The position numbers were made by a program, and so were the translations under genes. Shown here piece by piece: positions 34,630-43,590 of a stretch of 64,000 bases of DNA (position 1 is the stretch's first letter; every line of letters begins with the position of its first letter). A model generated the notes under the pieces. That model ran no database searches. It worked only from the letters and a program-made list of their open reading frames with translations, and was not told the DNA's origin. This stretch comes from Deinandra increscens subsp. villosa (lineage: Eukaryota > Streptophyta > Magnoliopsida > Asterales > Asteraceae): the NCBI GenBank assembly GCA_039602395.1, contig JBCNJP010000012.1, forward strand, positions 25,858,396-25,922,395. Reading direction: 5' to 3'.

Positions 34630-37140
34630 ATGTCAAACCCGCAAAAAGTTGTCTCGGCCTCTACTTCGTCCTCCATTCCTCCTATTCCTTCCTTTTCAGG
34701 AAGCCAGAAGAAGACCAATGACCGTCAGAAGAAAGTGGACGAGCAGCCGAGAAAAACTGATTATCCTGTCTTCACAGGATCCCAGGTCCAATCTGTTGAT
34801 CCTGTTATTACTAACAATGATTTGTTTTCCTTGATTAAGCAGGTAAAGAATCAGATGGATCAGCAAGAAAAAACCAATCAAACGGTGATGAAGGAGATTG
34901 AAGAGCTAAAGAAATCTAGGAAGCCTATGGAAGAGCAAAGTCCTCTGTTCCCTAGGCATCTTGATTTCAATGCTTCAGGATCCTCAGATCCGTCTCGCTA
35001 CAATTACAAATCAGCATCAGGCTTTACTACAGCCCCTACAATGACTCCTCAGGCCGCTGGATATGTGGAAAGTGTTGCTGGATTATCAGGAGCTCTCCCA
35101 CCAGAATCCTCGCAGTCACGCTACAAGAATCCTTGGATTCCACCATTGTTGGGATCCTCTGCTTTACCGTCCCAAGGATATCAATACTCTAACCCTTCTG
35201 TTTCTGCAGGGATCTTTAAGACCAGCTCCTCAGAAGTGCATGATGGTGACGTCATCCCCATGCAAACAGCGACCACCACAGAGCCGAGCTTCCCAGCGGG
35301 CTATGGATACGGTTCCGGGATTCCAGTCCAGAATCCTGACCCAGGTAACATGTCCAATTCAATCCCTATTGTTTCTAACCAGGGTGCTCCTTATGATGCA
35401 GGTATTCATCCAAGTATCGCCAGGGAGCTCCAGAAGTTGAAAGAAATGATATCAAATGTTCCAGGGATCCTGAAACCTATTCCTGAAGTTCCTTTGGAAA
35501 GCCACAAGATCTCTAGATTTGCCTGGCCAATATCCCAGGTAGAGATCCCGAAGCGTTTCCAGACTCCAAGTATGAAGCTCTATGACGGAACCACAGACCC
35601 TGAGGAACACGTGGCACATTACCGGGAGCGTATGGAGATCAATCCCATTCCGGCAGGAATTAAAGAAGCCTGTCTATGCAAAGGCTTTGGTTCAACCTTA
35701 ACAGGACCAGCCATGAAATGGCTACTGAGCATTCCTCCTAATACTATTACATCGTTTTCCCACTTAGTTAACTTGTTTAACAATCAATTTTCTTGCAGCA
35801 GGACCTTTGAGAAGCTCACAGGTGACCTATACCGAATAATTCAAAAGCCAGATGAGCCTCTCAGGGAATATATTGCCAGATTTGGACGAGAATCTCTTGA
35901 GATTCCTAATCTGGATATGGCAGCAGCCGTGGAAGCCTTTAAAATGGGGCTCTCCAAAGATTCACGTTTTTATGATGACCTTGTCATGGCTCCTTGCAGG
36001 AACCTTGACGAAGTCCGCAGTAGAGCCTTGAGATTCATCCGTTTGGAAGATGACAAGAGGATCCACCAAAGATTGGAGGTTCCTAAATATGATCCTAACA
36101 GCAAGAAGGCGGAATCCCCCGGGAAGCCGTATAGATCTCGTCCATACTCCAAACCGGAAAATCACAAAGTCAATACCGTCGACCAAGATGATGATGAGGA
36201 GGAGTATCCTAAGGTATCTGAATACTGTTTTTCCGTTGACATTGGTGGTTTGATGTGTGCTATGCAGGATCTAGGTGAAAAAGCAAGATGGCCCAGGAAG
36301 GATACCAAGCAAGGATCCTGGAAAGACAAGACCAAGTGGTGTGCCTTCCATGAAGATTTTGGCCACCTAACAGACGAATGTATAGCGCTCCGAAAGGAAA
36401 TCAGCTATCTACTCAGCAAGGGGCATCTTAAAGAATTGATTGGCAGAAAGAAGATCAAGATTCAGGAAGCCGACAAGGTGCCTCAGAGAGCAGCTTCTCC
36501 ACCCCAGGATGCCCAGATAATCAACTTCATCTCAGGAGGCTCAGACATCTGCGGCACCTCGTATTCCTCAGCCAAGAAGCATGCTAAGGAATCCAAATCT
36601 GAACAGGGTGACAGACCTGTCCGGACGTCCACCCTAACTCAGGACAAACTTATATCTTTTGATGAGAGTGACCGTTCTCATGTTCAGGATCCCCATCATG
36701 ATAGTCTTGTGGTTACTTTATATATCGCTAACCATTTTGTTCGCAGGATCCTGATTGATAATGGAAGCTCAGTAAACATAATCCGTCTTGACGTACTAAA
36801 AAAGATGGGGATCCCGGAAACTGAAATAGTTGCAAGATCCTCAGTCTTAGTTGGCTTCAGCGGTGAAACTAAAAGCACCGTTGGGGATATCAGGCTGCCG
36901 GTATATATAGAGGGAGTAAACTCTATGCAAAAATTCTGTGTTATAGATTCTCTCTCTTGTTGCAATATTATTCTTGGCAGGCCATGGATTCACGAGATGA
37001 AGGCAGTCCCTTCAACTTATCACCAATGTATCAAGCTTCCTACACCTTGGGGAGTTGTAAGAATTGAAAGCGACCAGCAGGAAGCTAAGAACTGTTATTC
37101 AACTTCGATGAAGAACACCACTAAAGTGACGAAGGGATAG
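34630..37140 (+). CDS. gag-pro: Gag-protease polyprotein of element C
   Basis: 836-residue polyprotein starting at the first ATG after the PBS (MSNPQKVVSASTSSS). Order: a Ser/Pro/Gln-rich N-terminal region (1-240), retrotransposon gag core around residues 300-475 (MKWLLSIPPNT, then LREYIARFGRESLEIPNLD), a basic/acidic linker, a CCHC-type knuckle C571-x2-H574-x4-H579-x4-C584, and an aspartic protease with catalytic D710 in LIDNGSS and the later ILGRPW motif (781-786). Gag forms the particle and binds RNA; the protease cleaves the polyprotein. It ends at UAG 37138-37140 with CAA UUA next, and the pol frame continues in the same phase, so pol is most likely made by stop readthrough. The reading frame is uninterrupted, unlike element A. 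Confidence 0.96.
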   Translation: MSNPQKVVSASTSSSIPPIPSFSGSQKKTNDRQKKVDEQPRKTDYPVFTGSQVQSVDPVITNNDLFSLIKQVKNQMDQQEKTNQTVMKEIEELKKSRKPMEEQSPLFPRHLDFNASGSSDPSRYNYKSASGFTTAPTMTPQAAGYVESVAGLSGALPPESSQSRYKNPWIPPLLGSSALPSQGYQYSNPSVSAGIFKTSSSEVHDGDVIPMQTATTTEPSFPAGYGYGSGIPVQNPDPGNMSNSIPIVSNQGAPYDAGIHPSIARELQKLKEMISNVPGILKPIPEVPLESHKISRFAWPISQVEIPKRFQTPSMKLYDGTTDPEEHVAHYRERMEINPIPAGIKEACLCKGFGSTLTGPAMKWLLSIPPNTITSFSHLVNLFNNQFSCSRTFEKLTGDLYRIIQKPDEPLREYIARFGRESLEIPNLDMAAAVEAFKMGLSKDSRFYDDLVMAPCRNLDEVRSRALRFIRLEDDKRIHQRLEVPKYDPNSKKAESPGKPYRSRPYSKPENHKVNTVDQDDDEEEYPKVSEYCFSVDIGGLMCAMQDLGEKARWPRKDTKQGSWKDKTKWCAFHEDFGHLTDECIALRKEISYLLSKGHLKELIGRKKIKIQEADKVPQRAASPPQDAQIINFISGGSDICGTSYSSAKKHAKESKSEQGDRPVRTSTLTQDKLISFDESDRSHVQDPHHDSLVVTLYIANHFVRRILIDNGSSVNIIRLDVLKKMGIPETEIVARSSVLVGFSGETKSTVGDIRLPVYIEGVNSMQKFCVIDSLSCCNIILGRPWIHEMKAVPSTYHQCIKLPTPWGVVRIESDQQEAKNCYSTSMKNTTKVTKG

Positions 37141-37146
37141 CAATTA
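37138..37146 (+). promoter_or_regulatory. Leaky-stop context UAG CAA UUA between gag-PR and pol
   Basis: The stop TAG is followed by CAATTA and then open pol frame in the same phase (37141-40443). UAG-CAR-YYA is the established type of tobamovirus readthrough signal. Element A has the same nine bases despite decay elsewhere. No ATG-led pol start is needed, and the pol N-terminal region before RT has no obvious early ATG. Confidence 0.8.
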
Positions 37147-40100
37147 CAGAAAAAGGCACCTGAAGTGCAGGAGGACAGGGAGCTAGATGTCAAAGAAGTA
37201 CCTCTAGACCCTGGGAATCCTGAAATCAAGGTGCTCGTGGGAACAAGCATCCCAACAAACGTTGAGCAGGAATTATTCCAGCTTCTCAAAGCCAGAACTT
37301 CAACTTTCGCCTGGAAGCATGAAGATATGACAGGTATCCCTAAACATGTAATTACTCATAAACTTGGTTTAGATCCTTCTTTCAGGCCTATACAGCAAAA
37401 AAGGAGGAAGTTCGCTCCAGAGAAGAATACAATCATCCAGGAGGAAATCGACAAGCTTCTCAAAACAAAGATGATCAGAGAAGTCAAATATCCTAGGTGG
37501 CTAGCAAATGTGGTGGTGGTCCAGAAGAAGAATGGAAAGTGGAGAGTTTGCGTTGATTACACAGACTTGAACAAAGCCTGTCCTAAGGATCCGTTTCCAC
37601 TTCCCCATATTGATGCTATGGTGGATGCCACGGCTGGTCACGAGATGCTCACCTTCATGGATGCCTCGGCAGGATTCCAACAAATTCAGATGGAACCATG
37701 CGATCAGGAGCATACGGCATTTATGACTCCAACAGGTATATATTGTTACACTGCTATGCCCTTTGGTTTAAGAAATGCAGGTGCCACCTACCAGAGGCTC
37801 GTCAATATGATGTTCAAAGAGCAACTGGGGGACACGATGGAAGTCTACATAGATGACATGGTAGTGAAATCCCAAAAAGCTGAAGATCATGTCAGGGATC
37901 TCCAAACGGCCTTCGATATCATTGATCAGTATAACATGAAGCTCAACCCCTCTAAGTGCCACTTTGGGGTGCGAGCTGGAAAGTTCCTAGGTTACATGGT
38001 TACTGAAAGAGGGATAGAAGCAAGTCCAGAGCAGATCAAAGCGATCCTAAATTTGAAGTCCCCATCGAATGTTAAAGAAGTACAAAGGTTGACAGGAAGA
38101 ATCGCGGCGCTCAACAGGTTCATTTCAAGATCCTCAGAAAAAAGTAAGGATTTCTATGATATCCTGAGAAAAAACAAGAAGTTCGAATGGACTGAGAAGC
38201 ATGAAGAAGCCCTGAAGTGCCTGAAAGACTACCTGTCAGCAGCCCCATTACTAATGAAACCAGAAGATGGGGAGCCGCTATATTTATATCTCGCTGTTTC
38301 CGGAAGCTCAATCAGTGCAGTCTTGGTAAAAAACCATCAAGGTCAGCAGCATCCGGTATATTATGTAAGTAAAACTCTGCTAGACGCGGAATCCAGGTAT
38401 TCTCACCTTGAAAAGTTAATCCTAGCTCTTATAATGGCTTCCACTAAACTTAGACATTATTTTGAAACCCATACTATAATTGTGATGTCTAACTATCCTA
38501 TCAAGGCAGTTCTCAGGAAGCCGGAAATGTCAGGAAGGATGGCTAAGTGGGCAGTCAAGCTGAGTGCCTATGACATCAAGTATGAACCAAGAACGGCAAT
38601 CAAATCTCAAGCATTAGCTGACTTTGTGGCGGATTTCAGCAGTGATATTGAACCAGAAGTCGAAAAGGAAGTCCAGCAGCTTGAGAAGCTCAAGGAAGAC
38701 TGGATCCTCTATACTGACGGCTCCTCAAATGTCAGAGGAACAGGGCTGGGAATCCTGCTAAAATCGCCACAGGGGGACATAATACCTCTATCCATATCCT
38801 GTGAATTCCAGGCTACCAACAATGAAGCTGAATATGAGGCTTTAATTGCTGGATTACAACTGGCTAAGGATATGGGAATCCTATCTATACAAGTGTTTGT
38901 TGATTCTCTCTTATTAACTAACCAATTTAATGGCTCTTATGCAGTGAGAGGGGAGAATCTGATCAAATATCTTGAAATTGTTAAAAAATTGTCTCTATTT
39001 TTCGAAAATTTTAGCATTTCGCAGGTACCAAGAGAAGATAATGCAGAAGCCGACGCCTTGGCAAACTTGGCTTCATCGCTCAGGATCCCTGAGAATGTCA
39101 AAATTCCAATAACTCACATCTTGACGCCAGCGATAGCTCTACAGGAAGCTCAGGCTGTTGACGATGATACAAGTGCAGATGTTGAGAATCCTGAAGATGC
39201 TCAGGAATCCTGGACCTACCCGATCCGGAAATATCTCAAAGATGGGGAGATTCCCAAGGGCGAAAACCCCAGAGCTTTTCGCACAAAGGTAGTACCCTAT
39301 ACTATAATTGATAATATTCTATATAAAAGATCTCTTGCAGGTGTCTACTTAAGGTGCTTAGAGAAGTCAGAAGCTCTAGAGGTGCTTGAAGACATCCATA
39401 GTGGAGATTGTGGGAACCATACCGGGGGCAGGGCACTGTTCTCTAAGGTTCTCAGGTTCGGATACTATTGGCCAACCATGAAGAAAGATGCCGCGAGCTT
39501 CTCACAAAAATGCGATGCTTGTCAAAGGCACGGTAATATCCTCCATCAACCCGCTGAGCATCTGCATCCTATAGTATCCCCATGGCCATTCATGAAGTGG
39601 GGCATGGATATTGTGGGTAAGCTGCCAAAGGCTCCCGGAGGAAAAGTGTTTATGCTTGCCATGACGGATTACTTTTCCAAATGGATTGAAGCAGAAGCCT
39701 ATGTTCAAGTAAGAGAGAAAGAAGTGATATCCTTCATCAAGAGGAACATCCTCACTAGATTTGGGATTCCGGCAGAGATTATATGCGATAATGGCTCCCA
39801 GTTTATTGGCAAAAGAACTACGAGCTTTTGTGAAAGCTGGGGCATCAAGATGATCACTTCAACACCTGTCCACCCACAGGCTAATGGGCAGGCAGAATCC
39901 AGTAATAAGATCATAATCAACAATCTCAAAAAGAAATTGGGCTCCAAGAAAGGTAAATGGGCGGAGGAGCTGCCATTTGTCCTTTGGGCAGATAGGACCA
40001 CACCTAAAAATGCTACTGGCCAAACACCATTCTCGTTAGTGTTTGGGGCAGAAGCTGTGATCCCTACAGAAATGGTACTCCCGACAGCCAGAGTCAACTG

Positions 40101-40443
40101 CCAGGATCCTGAAACCAATAGCCAGAATCTCCTTCAGGATCTCGAAACAATTGAGGAGCTCAGAGATATGGCCAAAATCCGGATGGCTTCTTACCAACAG
40201 CGGATAGCAAAATCTTATAACAAGAACACCAGGCTAAGAAGATTTCAAGTAGGTGACTTGGTCTTGAGGAAAGCTTTTCAGAATACCACCAATCCTGCTG
40301 ACGGGAAGTTAGCACCCAAATGGGAAGGCCCTTACCTTATAGATTCTGAAGAGGGTAAGGGGGCATACCGTTTGGTGAATATGGAAGGAGAACCTCTGCC
40401 AAGAGCCTGGAATGCCATACACCTCAAAGCTTATTTTATGTGA
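37141..40443 (+). CDS. pol: Pol polyprotein of element C (RT, RNase H x2, integrase)
   Basis: Open for 1100 codons after the leaky stop; numbering here starts at the GTG codon at 37165. RT has DYTDLNKACPKDPFPLPHID (131-150) and the catalytic YIDD (228-231). The first RNase H (about 360-490) lacks the catalytic Asp in LYLYLAVSGSSISAVLV (372-388) and is probably a connection domain. A second, archaeal-like RNase H follows with D518 (YTDGSS), E556 (TNNEAEYEAL), D580 (VFVDSL) and D630 (NAEADALANL). Integrase has the zinc finger H745-x6-H752-x30-C783-x2-C786, the DD35E triad D815, D875, E911, and a GPY/F module (WEGPYLID, 1053-1060). Two RNases H in this order mark the Tat lineage. Ends TGA at 40441-40443. 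All catalytic motifs are intact. Confidence 0.96.
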   Translation, partial: QLQKKAPEVQEDRELDVKEVPLDPGNPEIKVLVGTSIPTNVEQELFQLLKARTSTFAWKHEDMTGIPKHVITHKLGLDPSFRPIQQKRRKFAPEKNTIIQEEIDKLLKTKMIREVKYPRWLANVVVVQKKNGKWRVCVDYTDLNKACPKDPFPLPHIDAMVDATAGHEMLTFMDASAGFQQIQMEPCDQEHTAFMTPTGIYCYTAMPFGLRNAGATYQRLVNMMFKEQLGDTMEVYIDDMVVKSQKAEDHVRDLQTAFDIIDQYNMKLNPSKCHFGVRAGKFLGYMVTERGIEASPEQIKAILNLKSPSNVKEVQRLTGRIAALNRFISRSSEKSKDFYDILRKNKKFEWTEKHEEALKCLKDYLSAAPLLMKPEDGEPLYLYLAVSGSSISAVLVKNHQGQQHPVYYVSKTLLDAESRYSHLEKLILALIMASTKLRHYFETHTIIVMSNYPIKAVLRKPEMSGRMAKWAVKLSAYDIKYEPRTAIKSQALADFVADFSSDIEPEVEKEVQQLEKLKEDWILYTDGSSNVRGTGLGILLKSPQGDIIPLSISCEFQATNNEAEYEALIAGLQLAKDMGILSIQVFVDSLLLTNQFNGSYAVRGENLIKYLEIVKKLSLFFENFSISQVPREDNAEADALANLASSLRIPENVKIPITHILTPAIALQEAQAVDDDTSADVENPEDAQESWTYPIRKYLKDGEIPKGENPRAFRTKVVPYTIIDNILYKRSLAGVYLRCLEKSEALEVLEDIHSGDCGNHTGGRALFSKVLRFGYYWPTMKKDAASFSQKCDACQRHGNILHQPAEHLHPIVSPWPFMKWGMDIVGKLPKAPGGKVFMLAMTDYFSKWIEAEAYVQVREKEVISFIKRNILTRFGIPAEIICDNGSQFIGKRTTSFCESWGIKMITSTPVHPQANGQAESSNKIIINNLKKKLGSKKGKWAEELPFVLWADRTTPKNATGQTPFSLVFGAEAVIPTEMVLPTARVNCQDPETNSQNLLQDLETIEELRDMAKIRMASYQQRIAKSYNKNTRLRRFQVGDLVLRKAFQNTTNPADGKLAPKWEGPYLIDSEEGKGAYRLVNMEGEPLPRAWNAIHLKAYFM

Positions 40444-41635
40444 GAATCCCGTTGAGAATCTCAGGCAGAATCCCAAGGATCCTCAATATATAAACCCAAG
40501 GTACGTATACTAATCCTATTTCAATTAATTCTTATTATTTTTGTGATAAGTTACTGACTTAAGCATCGGAGTGGTGTTAGCTAGGCTAACACCCACCCCT
40601 CACCAAGCGTTGAGTGTTTTGCAGATTTTGAGAATCCTAGAGAATTTTGGGTATATCCCCAGTTAGAGGTTGGCCACCTCTCCTACGTTTAAGGTATCCC
40701 GCATACCTTCTAAGGTTTGAGAGGCTGACTCCTCTCCTAAGTTTGGGTAATCGCCAGTAGCGCACGACCCTCGCCAGTAGCGCACGTTGTCCCCCGGTAC
40801 GCTAAAGGTGGCCGGACCAGTCCACTCCAGGGGTGGCTGACAATCTTGTCACTGGAGGCTGCTGGGCGGATTCTCAAGGTTTATAACACTGACGTGTTAT
40901 CTAAGGTTTTGGCATTTTCATGTCACATACGTATGGGCTTGTCCCCAGTTTTGGCTTAGTCCCAAGTTTATCGGGCTTGTCCCCAGTTTTGGCTTAGTCC
41001 CAAGAATCCCGGGTTTATCCCCAGCTTATTTTTAACTTGTTTACTCTCGGAAGTGTTAGCTTCGGCCGGAGGCCAAGAAGCCTCTCAAAATTGTTTCAGG
41101 TTTTCGAAGAAACTGTGACGAATGCTGAGAAAGGTGCATTCAAGATTCCCGTAGGAATCCCAAATCAGGTAGAAGAAGATATAGTTATCTGGAATTAAAA
41201 AATCGACTAAGGTAAAATTCCAAGGTCAGTTTTTACTATTTAGGCTAACTTAACATGTTATTCAAGTTTCGAATGGTTTTCCAACATACAAGTCATTTTT
41301 TAGATGTTTGATAAGTTTTTATAAACTAATTCTACCAACCAAAAATTTCAATACAAAAGACGATATGAGAAGCCAAAAGATACTGATATTATTTATAGCC
41401 ATTAAAGATTGTGAGCTTCTCAAGCTTCGTCCTGAAAACCTCAGGATCCCTCCACTTGAGAAGCTCGAGGGTCAAAATATTGTTTTTGGGAATCCTGGTT
41501 TCGTCTTGTAAACACAAGATCCCTCCACCAGGATCCCTATCGTTGTTGTTTGTTGTTTGTTCATTACAGGAAAAGGGAAATTGTTTCAACCACAAGGACA
41601 ACCAAAAGAACCACCTAAAAACCTAAAAAGTGGGC
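40444..41635. other. Convergent spacer of element C
   Basis: About 1.2 kb between the pol stop and the antisense gene stop. It contains TATATAAACCC at 40490, Pro/Thr-poor GC-richer sequence near 40640-40870 with repeated CCTCTCCTA and CGCCAGTAGCGCACG words, and a minisatellite at 40935. Both transcripts must end here or overlap. No gene is seen. Confidence 0.6.
40935..41024 (+). repeat. Minisatellite in element C 3' untranslated region
   Basis: Two to three copies of a 36-38-bp unit starting GGGCTTGTCCCCAGTTTTGG and continuing with CTTAGTCCCAAG. The same repeat, with more units, is in element A (9290-9440). Confidence 0.8.
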
Positions 41636-43327
41636 TCAGACCGTTGCATTGTCCTCATCGCCCACTGTCTTCTCCTCCTCCACCGGCTTCAGCACGTCCT
41701 CCAGCTTCTTGCCCGCTCCCAGCTCGATCATATAAGCCCTTGTTGGGGCTACCGGAGAATCCGGAATCGCCTTTGAGGAGCCACCATCGGTCCCATCCTT
41801 TCCTTCCCCATCACCATCTCCTCCCAGCGATTCCAAGACCAGCCTCCAGCCTGCGATATCCCAACCTGGCACCTGAAAGCCAGCCGCTTCAGCCTCTTCC
41901 GCCATTTGAATTTTGCATTCCAGGACGCTCCGGGCAGCCGAGAGTTGGCCAATTTCAGCATCAGCAGCCATTTTGGCTTCCAGGGCTTGACGCTGCTCAG
42001 TGAGCTTATGCTCATAGAGAAGGGTCTTACCCTTGGCAGTTTCAGCCTGGGCCTGAATCTTCTCGTTGGCTTCGGCGAGCTTCTTCTCCATGTCCATAGC
42101 CTGGAAGCTCAGCTTCTCGATACCCTGCACAAGTAGGAATCCTGATCAGCGGCGGTAACAGGTATGATACTAACATAATTATTACTTGAGCTTCTTACCA
42201 GGTTGATCATGGTCTGCATAGAGAGGATCTTGTTGCTGACCTCAGACGGGGCAAGATCTTCAAAAGATTCCAGGTACACGGTAGGAGCTGCTGAAGTTTC
42301 AGGGGCCTTCCTTTTCTTGGAAGCCGAGGCCTTTGGCCGGCTGACGGGCGGCTTGGAGACGGTGGGGTGCTCAAGTTGCTCCTTCTTAACCTTCAGAAGG
42401 CTGTCAAGATCCTTCAAGGAAAACGAGGCGCTGGATTTGGAAGCTGCAAAAGGAGACAGGTTATTAGTGTCCAGGAAGCTCGAATAAACAAAGAAGTCAG
42501 AATCTTACAAGAACTTACCAGACATGGTGGGAGTATGATCGGCTGAATAACTATTTTCGCTGGCTGTTGCTTCAAGAACCAAAGCTCTCTCGCTGGCTGG
42601 AATCTGGTAAATAGCTTCAAGCTTCTTGAAATCAGGCTGCTTCTTGATAAGATTCTCAAATTTGGGTGCTGCAAAGAGAAAGTAACAATAAAGTTAAAGA
42701 CATATGCGAAATTCAACGAAAAATGGGAAGCTTCAATTTCCTACCCTTCTCAACCCACTTCAACGGCAACTCCGTCCCCCCAGGAATCGAGTCTCGTTTG
42801 ACGAAGAAAAAACGCTTCTTCCAGTCATGGTCATTGTGGGAAGCTCGGGGAATCAACTGGGAGGTGGAGGTACGAGCCTGGAGAACAAATCGGCTACAAC
42901 CATGGGTTCTTAACTTATATGCTTCACAGATCTCGGGAATCCCAATGTCGAGATTCCTGGTTTGGTTCAATTGGTCCAGAGAATACAAGATTCTCCAGAC
43001 CATCGGCATGGTTTGGGAATAGGAAAGCCGGGTGGTTTTGAAAAACTGGGTAACGAGCTCTGGGAAGGGGAATGTCATTCCGAGCGAAAAAGGGTAGTAC
43101 ATGAAACAGACCCAAGTTGTAGACGTGAAATCGGACTTGACGAGAGAACTATAGGGTCGGAAAACGGTCTCCGGCGGAAAAATGCCGGAATTCTTGAGTT
43201 CGAGGATATCGCGATCGTCGAAGGAACAGTTTTCTTCCTCACAGGGGATGATATACCCCTGATCATGGAAATCTTCGGCGATCAGAGAGCTTAACGACGA
43301 AGAAGATCGAGTGTTTTTCTTGGCCAT
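41636..43327 (-). CDS. Antisense four-exon gene of element C
   Basis: Exons on the minus strand: 43327-42745, 42668-42519, 42443-42199, 42124-41636 (583, 150, 245, 489 nt; 489 codons including stop, 488 residues). Introns of 76, 75 and 74 nt all are GT...AG, and the phases join correctly (1, 1, 0). The ATG is in the context GGCCATGGCC. Exon 1 gives a Ser-rich start (MAKKNTRSSSS) and a folded-looking domain with CFMYYPFSLGMTFPFPEL and MPMVWRILYSLDQLNQ; exon 3 has a KKRK nuclear-localisation-like motif (SKKRKAPET); exon 4 is Glu/Ala/Lys-rich and likely coiled coil. TATA-like TTTAAATA lies 115-122 bp upstream. Extra antisense genes at this position are known in Tat-lineage elements (for example maize Grande); their function is unknown. 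N-terminal similarity to Transposase_28 is recalled, not searched. The intact frame in a young element, and the conserved exon lengths in A, support selection for the protein. Confidence 0.85.
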
Positions 43328-43441
43328 GGCCGAAAAACACGAAGGAAAACGAGAAAGAAAGAAGGGGACTGACCTGGAATACCGGAGAAGCTCGAGAGGT
43401 TTTTGCAAAGAAGATGGTGAAGATCTCGTGGATTTACTCCC

Positions 43442-43449
43442 TATTTAAA
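43442..43449 (-). promoter_or_regulatory. TATA-like box of the element C antisense gene
   Basis: Minus-strand TTTAAATA within CTTTAAATAGGG, 115-122 bp upstream of the ATG at 43327. The gene's transcript would start between the PPT and its ATG, outside the LTR. Same motif and spacing in element A (6872-6879). Confidence 0.55.
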
Positions 43450-43580
43450 GAAAAACGTCCCATCTCTTGGACGCCGAGAAATCAGTCACATCCTAACTGC
43501 TTTTACCGTCTACACGCCGTTAAAATGGCATCTTTTTGAATTTTAACAGCTGTCAAACTTATCCACAGCTATTGAAATTC

Positions 43581-43590
43581 AAGGGGCAAT
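43581..43590 (+). other. Polypurine tract of element C
   Basis: AAGGGGCAAT ends immediately before the 3' LTR (TGTTGGGGGTG). Confidence 0.85.

Noticed and set aside
37165..37167. GTG as an independent pol start
   Set aside because: Non-AUG, in the same frame as gag-PR, and the leaky-stop context gives a simpler explanation.
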